Positions 1 through 6,094 of a stretch of DNA of 7,599 nt are shown piece after piece (the stretch's first letter is position 1; every line of letters starts with the position of its first letter). The notes below the pieces were generated by a model. The model saw nothing but the letters and a program-made list of their open reading frames with translations, did not search any database and was not told where the DNA came from. Origin of the DNA: Rhodospirillales bacterium (GTDB lineage Bacteria > Pseudomonadota > Alphaproteobacteria > Rhodospirillales > JADHTD01); contig JADHTD010000120.1 in NCBI GenBank assembly GCA_016776525.1, forward strand, positions 1 to 7,599, given 5' to 3'. Made by a program: the position numbers and the translations under genes.

Positions 1-1
1 T

Positions 2-1600
2 GTCAGCACCGTCGGGTTTAAGAACACGTCGGTTTCGTTCCAGACCCTGGTCACTAAGCAGACCTCGTCCACCTTCTATTCCGCCGGTGGCGTGCAGTCG
101 AGACCGCTGGGCCAGAACGACGTGCAGGGCCTGTTGCAGGCCTCGACCTCGCAAACCGACATCTCGATTTCCGGCCAAGGCTATTTTGTGGTCAACGAAG
201 TCGCCCAGCCGGGCGTTTCGAACCAGTACCTGTTCACCCGGGCCGGCTCCTTCACCCAGGATAACCTGGGCTACCTGAAGAACACCGCCGGTTTTTACCT
301 GCAAGGCTGGCCGACCAATGCTTCCGGTACGGTGATCCCGGCGGCGTCTTCGCTGACCATCGCCAACCAGAACATCATTTCCACCGACTATGTGGAAACC
401 ATCAACCTGTCCCGCGTCGGCGGCACGGCAACGGCGACCACCAAGATTTCCATCGGCGCCAACCTGCCGTCGAACGACGCCTCCGGCACCACCCACAAGA
501 CCGACGTGCAGTTCTTCGACACCCTGGGCAACGCCAACACCATCAGCTTCGTCTACACCAAGTCCGCCACCGCCAACGAATGGGACCTGAAGGTCGAACC
601 GCCCTCCGAAACGGAAGTGCTGACCATCTATACCAGCGGCGGTTCCGTCTACCAGAGTATCGGCCAGTTGCAGTTCGAGACGCAGCCGGCAACTACCGCC
701 GAGATCGTCGTCAACGGTATCAGTTATGACTTCGGGGCCGGTACGGCAACCAATACAGTCGCCGTCGGCACTACCTTGGCGGCTACCGTTTCCAACCTGG
801 TGACAAGCATCCTAACCGACGCTTCCTTCAGCACGGCAACCACCACCAGTGACGTGGCCCTCAGCGCCGGCAGCACGACGACCATCCTCTTTACCAACCG
901 CAGCACCAACGCCGCCGACGACATCGCAATCGACGTCTCGGCCCTGCTGAGCGCTGCGAGCACCATCGTCACCAACCAGAAAACGGCGATCACCGTACAA
1001 AACCTGGATACGGCGGCTGCCGACCGAGCCATCGAATTCGACAGCGACGGCCTGCCGCAATCCTTCAACGTCGGTAACATCGAAATCCTCGGCTTCTCCA
1101 ACGGCGCTGCCGATATGGACAATGCCACCGCCAACAGCCCCTATCTGGAAATCGACTTCGGAACCCTCGCCGAAGCCAATGGCATGACCCAGTTCGGCGC
1201 CGAATTCACGCCGACCTTTATCCAGCAGAACGGTTCGCGCTTCGGCACCTTCGCCGGCGTAACGTTTAACACCTCAGGACTGGTCACCGCCTTGTTCGAT
1301 AACGGCGAAACCAGACCGATTTTCCAAGTGCCGATTGCTACTTTTGTTAATCCCAACTCCCTGGAAGGCCGGACCGGTAACGTCTGGAATTCCACCGAGG
1401 CCTCCGGCGACTACACGCTTCGCGTCGCCGACAACGGGCCTTCCGGTCAAGTGATCCAGGCCGCCCTCGAGGCGTCAACGGTCGACATCGGTGAAGAATT
1501 CACCAACATGATCGTCGTCCAGCGCGCTTACTCGGCGGCCGCAAAGATCATCAGCACCGCGGATGAAATGCTTGAAGAGCTGATGAGAACCAAGCGTTAA
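2..1600 (+). CDS. flgE: Flagellar hook protein FlgE (5' partial)
   Basis: Structural subunit of the flagellar hook, the extracellular universal joint between rod and filament, exported by the flagellar type III system. The frame is open from base 2, so 532 residues are visible. By comparison with typical FlgE, roughly the first 30 residues lie outside the window. The first visible residues (VSTVGFKNTSVSF) match the end of the conserved N-terminal rod/hook motif, usually NVNTVGYK. Next come the SGQGYFVV and FTRAGSF motifs of the flagellar basal-body family at visible residues 57-83, and a FlgE D2-type stretch with FFDTLGN near visible residues 170-177. A Ser/Thr/Ala-rich region spans visible residues about 230-335. 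The C-terminal helix (EASTVDIGEEFTNMIVVQRAYSAAAKII) is diagnostic of axial flagellar proteins. The gene ends in TAA. The GTG at 92 is internal, not a start. A hairpin terminator follows. Confidence 0.96.
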   Translation, partial: VSTVGFKNTSVSFQTLVTKQTSSTFYSAGGVQSRPLGQNDVQGLLQASTSQTDISISGQGYFVVNEVAQPGVSNQYLFTRAGSFTQDNLGYLKNTAGFYLQGWPTNASGTVIPAASSLTIANQNIISTDYVETINLSRVGGTATATTKISIGANLPSNDASGTTHKTDVQFFDTLGNANTISFVYTKSATANEWDLKVEPPSETEVLTIYTSGGSVYQSIGQLQFETQPATTAEIVVNGISYDFGAGTATNTVAVGTTLAATVSNLVTSILTDASFSTATTTSDVALSAGSTTTILFTNRSTNAADDIAIDVSALLSAASTIVTNQKTAITVQNLDTAAADRAIEFDSDGLPQSFNVGNIEILGFSNGAADMDNATANSPYLEIDFGTLAEANGMTQFGAEFTPTFIQQNGSRFGTFAGVTFNTSGLVTALFDNGETRPIFQVPIATFVNPNSLEGRTGNVWNSTEASGDYTLRVADNGPSGQVIQAALEASTVDIGEEFTNMIVVQRAYSAAAKIISTADEMLEELMRTKR

Positions 1601-1632
1601 AGTTTCACCGCGATCCCACCGTCCCAACCCAC

Positions 1633-1674
1633 GCCCCGGCAGGCCTCCCAAGCTTGCCGGGGCACCCTTTTGGG
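1633..1674 (+). terminator. Rho-independent-type terminator after flgE
   Basis: A 12-bp stem (1633-1644 with 1652-1663, one G-U wobble at 1642/1654) encloses a 7-base loop and is followed by ACCCTTTT. It begins 32 bases after the flgE stop. The T-run is short (four), but the stem is very GC-rich. Read on the other strand, the wobble becomes an A-C mismatch and no T-run follows, so the element is oriented for flgE. It may still help end the convergent gene stopping at 1704. An outer arm pair, CCAACCC (1624-1630) with GGGTTGG (1675-1681), could enclose the whole hairpin. Confidence 0.75.
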
Positions 1675-1703
1675 GGGTTGGTGTCTTCTATTTGCAGGTG
1701 GTT

Positions 1704-4700
1704 TTACTCTTTATCCAGGTCGTACCCGTATCTATCGCAGAAGGGCCGAAGGGCCGGCAGATGCGGTTCCAGATAAGCCCGGTAATTGCGCCAGCGTTCC
1801 AGGGCCCGATCATAGATGGGTTCCGTCACCTGGTTATAGCTGGGGGTGCGGATGATCGTCGTGTCGGTCTTCCGGGCATAATTGAGCACTTCCTCATTCC
1901 ACGGCAGGTCGAGGAAACCGATGAGGCGCCGGGCTTCATGTTCAAGGCCACCCACCACATCCTCGTAACGGACGGTAACCACATTCAATCCAAAAAGAGA
2001 CCGATACTGATCCCAAAGGGTCAGGGTATGGGCATAAAGATTGGCCGTTCGTTCCAGGGTATCAAAGTTGATCAGGCCGCGATTGGGCTGGAAATCCTGC
2101 ATAAAACAGCTGAGGCAGCTATCGGCCGGATGGCGCAGCATGAAAATGAACTTTGCCTGCGGCCAGAGCCGGTGGATCAAGCCGGCTTCATTCAAGTTAA
2201 ACGGCATCTTGTCGATCAGCATAGCGCCTGACTGCGGATCGTATTCAAAAGAAGCGGCCTGGGTAAAAAATGCCTCCCGGAAAGCCGTGACATCGGATTC
2301 TCCCAGACCGGCCAGGGCATCCGGAAAAGGAACGTCGGATTCGTTCAGCGCCCGGTGTACCGATGACAGCAGCGGGCGCTCATCCAGCACGGTGATGTCC
2401 GGATGGGCGTCCAGCACGCGCCCCAGCAGGGTGGTACCGGAACGCGGAAAGCCGACCAGGAACACCGGTTGTTGTTTTGGCCTCTCATCGGGTGGCAGCG
2501 GCGGCGTCCAACTGCTGACCCAGGCTGGCGTGAACCGGTCTGCAAGAGCGGATATTTCCTGCACATAGCCATTGCGGTCAATCTGTTTCGCATGCGGTCG
2601 GGAGGCGGAAATCCGGTTGGCTTCTTCAAAATGCATATAAGCGCGGCTGAAATCCTTCAACCGGTCATACAACTGGCCGTATTCAAAATGATAGGACTGC
2701 TGGTGTTCCGGAATGAGTTCGTCGAGGGTCAGAGTCTGCAATCGTTCCAGGGCTTCATTCAATTTTTCCTCGCGGCGGTCGCACTTGGCCAGAATCAGGT
2801 TGGCGATCACGCTAACATGTTGACGCGCCAGGGCTTCGGCAGCCGCCACCCGGGCTTCCCGCAGTATGCCGCGACGCTCAAAGACAAAAGCCAGATTAGC
2901 AAGGGCATTGGAATCTTCGGGCCGGATGGAGAGGGCTGTTTTATAGACTTTCTGCGCCGCCAACATGTCGCCAATATGGGAAAACGTATTGCCTAAATTA
3001 ATCAGAGCGGCAAAAAAATCCGGCTTGATCTGCAAGGCTTTCTCGACAAAAGGCACGGCATCTTCATAACGACCCAATTCCATCAGCGTTTGCCCGAAAT
3101 CATTGAGGATTTCCGGTGACTCCGGTTCCAGGGACAAGGCTTTTTCCAGGGATTTTATACCCTCCTCAACGCGTCCGAGCTTGACCAGGGACCGGCCCAG
3201 GTTGTCGTGGGCCACCGCATATCCCGGCGTCAACTCTACAGCCCGCCGACAAAGCACTTCTGCTTCTTCAGTTTTGCCTCGGTCGATCAGGACGGCCGCC
3301 ACGTTGTTGTTGGCCTCAGCCGATGTCGGCGCCAGCCCGAGACCCCGGCGGAAGGCTTCCTCCGCCAGTTTGAGATGCCCGCAGTCCTTCAGCGCATTGC
3401 CCAGGTTGACCTGGTAGATGAAATTATCCGGTACAATCTGCGCGGCGCGTTCGATCAGTTCGGCTGCCGACCTGAAATTGCCGGTCTGGTATTTGAGAAT
3501 GCCCAGGTAGTGCAGGGTATCGGCATGTCCTGGGTCGGACTTGAGCACCTGCCGGTAGATCGCCTCCGCGTCCTCATAGTGTTCCTGTTGGTGCAGGGCC
3601 AGGGCTTGGTGCATCAATTCCGTCAGTTTCTTGGCTTGCTGCGTGCCGGGTTTGGCCTTTTTCTTTTTCGGTAGTGATTTCTTCTTCTTTGAGCGGGCCT
3701 TGGTTTTAAGCGGAGAAGCCTCCTCATTTTCAAAGTAAACCATGAGCTCGTCGGCTATTTGCCGGAAGAGGGTCTCCAGACCCTCGTCACTCATGGCATA
3801 TTTAACCGTCAGACTGGGGAACCAGAGATACTCATCCTCGCCCAGGTTGCTCCAGTCCTCATATTTCATGCTGCGCGTATAGCGCCAGGACCGCGTGCCC
3901 AGGGCTCCGGCCATCATCGGCAGGTAGGTATCGCAGGAAACCACCGCGTCCAAGGCCGTCACCAGGGCCGCCGTGTCATCCAGATCATCGACCAGGTCGA
4001 GGTCTTCCCATATATGCAGGTCGACACCGAAGCGATCGCGGATATCGGCGAGTTCCTCATCCGTCACACCGGCCTGCATACAGATCAGCTGTGTATCCGG
4101 CAGGGAGAAAATAGGCTCCCAGCAGTCCAGGGATGCAAAAAAGCGGTCTTTATCCTTATGCATGACGAGGCTGCGCCAGGAAATCCCCACTTTTTTACCG
4201 GGACCGAGGGCCTCCAGCCGGCGGCCCCAGAATTCCACCCGGTCCGGATCAGCCTTGAGGACGGCTTGCCGTTTTGAGAAACTGTCGAGAGTCGGACGCA
4301 GGTAGCACGGCAGGCTGCCGAAAAAACAGAAGTTATCAACCGGCGGGCAATCCTCCAACCAGCTTAAATCCGTTGAGCGAATGTTGCTTGTCGCAAAATA
4401 TTTAACGGAACCATGAACCGTCGCCTTGGGAAAGGAACGGGCCAACAACGGCGTCAGACGAATATCCGTCTCGATAATGACATGGCCGGCCTGCTCGATC
4501 AGATCCGGCAGACATTCGGAAAACAGGATCTGGTCGCCGATCCCCTGTTCCGCCCAGACCAGGAAGGTCTTACCGGCCGGGTCTTCGCCCATCCAGGCTT
4601 GATCCACATACAACCCGAAATTCTTTGCCGAGCCCCGGAATTCATATTCTTTCCAGCCATCGGTTAAATTCCCGGTCGCCAACAGGGCACCGGAACAGAT

Positions 4701-5402
4701 TTCATGGGCATCGGCGTAATCCGGTTTGAAACGCAGGGCCCGCCGGGCGCTGACCAGGGCTTCTTCGAAATTTCCCTGGGCCCGCAGCACGCGGCCCAGA
4801 TTGAAATAGGCCTCGGCATTGTTGGGATTGATTTCCAGAGACTTCCGCAGGCTTTCCTCGGCACCCTGCAAATCACCCTTGTCCTTCAGCGCCGCCCCAA
4901 GGCTGTTGTGGGCCTCGGCATAACCGGGGGCCTGTTCGATGGCCTGCCGATGATGGCGGATGGCTTGTTCAAGTTCGCCGTTGCCCTTCAGGGCCACCGC
5001 CAGATTATTAATCAACTGCGGCGAGTCCGGTTGCAGTGCAAGAAGCTCCCGATAGGCATCGATGGCTTCTTCATAACGTTCCGCCCCCAACAGGACGCCG
5101 CCGAGGTTGACCTTATAAGCCGGGGTTTCCGGCGACTGTTCCGCAAGATAGCGGAAACGGGCCACGGCTTCCGCCTGGTTGCCCTGCTGGAAGGCGATCA
5201 TGGCCCGCAAATTCAACAGGTGAAGGTTATCCGGATGCAGGACCAGGGCTTCGTCGTAGATTGCCTTGGCCCCATCCACGTTGCCGCCGGAATGGTATTG
5301 AATGGCTAACTCCAGGGCTTCATCAGGATTGGCGGAAACCTCTGCCAGCTTTTCGGCATCGATCCCGGGGACGCTTTCTTCGGTGATCACAGTGTCGTTC
5401 AA
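1704..5402 (-). CDS. TPR / glycosyltransferase-like / TPR / sulfotransferase multidomain protein
   Basis: A 1232-residue, apparently cytosolic protein with no signal peptide or membrane segment visible. Domain order: (1) about 6-7 TPR units at residues 25-256, with the A-x-x-x-Y and P-D/N spacing typical of the repeat. (2) A GT-B/GT9-like region at about 249-558. It has EQGIGD at 285-290, VGISWR at 405-410 and a DTAALVTALDAVVSCDT...AGALG segment at 476-502. (3) A lysine-rich hinge at 561-590. (4) About 9-10 further TPR units at 590-935. (5) A sulfotransferase domain at about 978-1228. It shows the 5'-phosphosulfate loop GFPRSGTT (984-991), E1008, DKMP (1064-1067) and a 3'-phosphate segment LRHPADSCLS (1089-1098). 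These predict PAPS binding; the acceptor is unknown. The start is TTG, supported by GGAG (5411-5414) with an 8-base spacer. The gene converges on flgE and diverges from sciP. Modification of flagellar protein or surface glycan is inference from location. Confidence 0.9.
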   Translation of the reverse strand: MNDTVITEESVPGIDAEKLAEVSANPDEALELAIQYHSGGNVDGAKAIYDEALVLHPDNLHLLNLRAMIAFQQGNQAEAVARFRYLAEQSPETPAYKVNLGGVLLGAERYEEAIDAYRELLALQPDSPQLINNLAVALKGNGELEQAIRHHRQAIEQAPGYAEAHNSLGAALKDKGDLQGAEESLRKSLEINPNNAEAYFNLGRVLRAQGNFEEALVSARRALRFKPDYADAHEICSGALLATGNLTDGWKEYEFRGSAKNFGLYVDQAWMGEDPAGKTFLVWAEQGIGDQILFSECLPDLIEQAGHVIIETDIRLTPLLARSFPKATVHGSVKYFATSNIRSTDLSWLEDCPPVDNFCFFGSLPCYLRPTLDSFSKRQAVLKADPDRVEFWGRRLEALGPGKKVGISWRSLVMHKDKDRFFASLDCWEPIFSLPDTQLICMQAGVTDEELADIRDRFGVDLHIWEDLDLVDDLDDTAALVTALDAVVSCDTYLPMMAGALGTRSWRYTRSMKYEDWSNLGEDEYLWFPSLTVKYAMSDEGLETLFRQIADELMVYFENEEASPLKTKARSKKKKSLPKKKKAKPGTQQAKKLTELMHQALALHQQEHYEDAEAIYRQVLKSDPGHADTLHYLGILKYQTGNFRSAAELIERAAQIVPDNFIYQVNLGNALKDCGHLKLAEEAFRRGLGLAPTSAEANNNVAAVLIDRGKTEEAEVLCRRAVELTPGYAVAHDNLGRSLVKLGRVEEGIKSLEKALSLEPESPEILNDFGQTLMELGRYEDAVPFVEKALQIKPDFFAALINLGNTFSHIGDMLAAQKVYKTALSIRPEDSNALANLAFVFERRGILREARVAAAEALARQHVSVIANLILAKCDRREEKLNEALERLQTLTLDELIPEHQQSYHFEYGQLYDRLKDFSRAYMHFEEANRISASRPHAKQIDRNGYVQEISALADRFTPAWVSSWTPPLPPDERPKQQPVFLVGFPRSGTTLLGRVLDAHPDITVLDERPLLSSVHRALNESDVPFPDALAGLGESDVTAFREAFFTQAASFEYDPQSGAMLIDKMPFNLNEAGLIHRLWPQAKFIFMLRHPADSCLSCFMQDFQPNRGLINFDTLERTANLYAHTLTLWDQYRSLFGLNVVTVRYEDVVGGLEHEARRLIGFLDLPWNEEVLNYARKTDTTIIRTPSYNQVTEPIYDRALERWRNYRAYLEPHLPALRPFCDRYGYDLDKE

Positions 5403-5410
5403 GGTGCCGG

Positions 5411-5414
5411 CTCC
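5411..5414 (-). promoter_or_regulatory. Shine-Dalgarno fixing the TTG start of the TPR/sulfotransferase gene
   Basis: GGAG on the minus strand lies 8 bases before the TTG at 5402-5400. The reading frame stays open further upstream but has no ATG or GTG there. The next candidate, GTG at codon 5, would sit 20 bases from this site. TTG is therefore the best-supported start. Confidence 0.65.
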
Positions 5415-5430
5415 GCCAAACGGGTCAGGA

Positions 5431-5469
5431 TTAAACCTTATTAACCTTATTCCTTAGGGTTTCTTTAAC
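5431..5469. promoter_or_regulatory. Candidate CtrA-type control region between the sulfotransferase gene and sciP
   Basis: The known CtrA box is TTAA-N7-TTAA(C). TTAG-N7-TTAAC at 5454-5469 departs from it by one base and ends 36 bases before the sciP ATG. TTAA-N6-TTAACC at 5431-5446 has the right half-sites but is one base short in spacing. A 9-base near-perfect tandem repeat, ACCTTATTA then ACCTTATTC (5435-5452), overlaps the second half-site. Known family behaviour supports the idea, since sciP is CtrA-activated in Caulobacter. The site could serve either or both divergent genes. Clear -35/-10 boxes were not identified. Confidence 0.45.
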
Positions 5470-5505
5470 AAGCCCCCGATAGAGTCTGATCCGGGGTAAA
5501 ATTCA

Positions 5506-5826
5506 ATGAAGAAAAACACAAGACAGAACACTTACCATATCACCCGATCCACCGGCGGCAACCGTCCGCCGACCCCCGTCGTCGGTCCGACCGGACGTCC
5601 GATGACGCGCGAAGACCTGCCCCCGGCCAATACCAAACGCTGGGTTACGCGCCGCAAGGCGGAAGTGGTCGCCGGCGTCCGCGCCGGACTGATCAGCCTC
5701 GAAGAAGCCTGCCGGCGGTATCATTTATCGGTCGATGAATTCAGATCCTGGCAAAAGCGTCTCGACGAGCACGGCATGGCCGGACTCCGCTCAACCCGCA
5801 TAAAAGAATACCGCCGCGGCACCTGA
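5506..5826 (+). CDS. sciP: SciP-type small CtrA inhibitor (DUF1153 protein)
   Basis: A 106-residue small DNA-binding regulator. In Caulobacter the family member SciP interacts with CtrA and represses CtrA-activated promoters, including flagellar genes. The family signature is clear: VVGPTGRPMTREDLPP (25-40), then NTKRWVTRRKAEVVAGVRAG (42-61), then the helix-turn-helix SLEEACRRYHLSVDEFRSWQ (64-83) and the C-terminal GLRSTRIKEYR (93-103). The ATG at 5506 is preferred over the internal ATG at 5602 because the VVGP...LPP segment encoded upstream is part of the conserved family sequence. GGGG at 5493-5496 is a weak ribosome-binding site. The gene stands alone between the divergent sulfotransferase gene and fliF on the same strand, and is followed by a hairpin. 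Its first 20 or so residues are basic and polar, probably disordered. Confidence 0.92.
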   Translation: MKKNTRQNTYHITRSTGGNRPPTPVVGPTGRPMTREDLPPANTKRWVTRRKAEVVAGVRAGLISLEEACRRYHLSVDEFRSWQKRLDEHGMAGLRSTRIKEYRRGT

Positions 5827-5835
5827 TATGGGACG

Positions 5836-5857
5836 ATTTGGCGGAAAACCGCCGAAT
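5836..5857 (+). terminator. Stem-loop after sciP, possible weak terminator or mRNA 3' end
   Basis: A 9-bp stem (5836-5844 with 5849-5857, one T-G wobble) closes an AAAA tetraloop 10 bases after the sciP stop. The core is GGCGG/CCGCC. No T-run follows, so intrinsic termination is doubtful; stabilising the sciP transcript end is equally possible. A small dyad CAGAA-AA-TTCTG (5860-5871) lies directly downstream. Confidence 0.4.
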
Positions 5858-5967
5858 TCCAGAAAATTCTGACCACATTCTCCGTCCTGTGAAGCCGAAT
5901 AAAAGCCTCGTCCAGGGCCTTTTCCGGGCAGGCAACCCCTCCTCCCCTCACAAACAAACCGGAACTA

Positions 5968-5992
5968 GGCAATTTTTGCCGGGGTGTTAACT
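5968..5992. promoter_or_regulatory. Candidate operator upstream of fliF: GGCAA-N3-TTGCC dyad with adjacent GTTAAC
   Basis: Perfect 5-base arms GGCAA (5968-5972) and TTGCC (5976-5980) flank TTT. The palindrome GTTAAC, containing a CtrA-like half-site, begins 6 bases later (5986-5991). In Caulobacter, fliF is activated by CtrA and repressed by the sigma-54 activator FlbD, so paired sites here are plausible, but assignment to either protein is inference. The GG...GC spacing is 8 rather than the 10 of a sigma-54 promoter, so this is not a -24/-12 element. Confidence 0.4.
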
Positions 5993-6002
5993 ACTTTTTC
6001 AT

Positions 6003-6026
6003 CACCCCCTCACTAGCCTAGGGGTG
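6003..6026 (+). repeat. Inverted repeat in the fliF upstream region
   Basis: CACCCC (6003-6008) and GGGGTG (6021-6026) form 6-bp arms around a 12-base loop that contains CTAG and a second TAG. It lies 69-92 bases before the fliF GTG. It could be a protein-binding dyad or, if transcribed, a leader hairpin. The T-run that follows (6039-6042) is 12 bases from the stem, too far for a standard terminator. Confidence 0.35.
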
Positions 6027-6042
6027 GGTTAATAAGGGTTTT
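6027..6042. promoter_or_regulatory. Second copy of the GGTTAATAAGG motif upstream of fliF
   Basis: GGTTAATAAGG (6027-6037) is the exact reverse complement of CCTTATTAACC at 5436-5446 in the sciP upstream region. The match continues partly into flanking T residues. It contains the CtrA half-site TTAACC on the minus strand. It lies 57 bases before the fliF start, where it could act as an activator or repressor site. Confidence 0.4.
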
Positions 6043-6094
6043 GAACCGACATAACCAATGCCGGCTGAAAAAACCCAGGACGAGGGATTAAAAA

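Noticed and set aside
1692..2231. Plus-strand frames of up to about 200 codons opposite the large minus-strand gene (also 2403-2996, 3759-4277, 4704-5309)
   Set aside because: They are antisense to a continuous 1232-codon gene with strong domain motifs, and their translations show no family resemblance.
3655..3690. A-rich coding stretch in the lysine hinge as a programmed frameshift site
   Set aside because: In the reading frame the heptamer is G AAA AAG, not the slippery A AAA AAG. The zero frame continues through the second TPR block and sulfotransferase domain, so no frameshift is needed.
5602..5604. Internal ATG as the sciP start
   Set aside because: It would remove the VVGPTGRP segment that belongs to the conserved family N-terminus.
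5968..5980. Sigma-54 (-24/-12) promoter before fliF
   Set aside because: GG to GC spacing is 8 bases, where a sigma-54 promoter needs 10. FliF is also an early gene, usually not sigma-54 dependent in this group.
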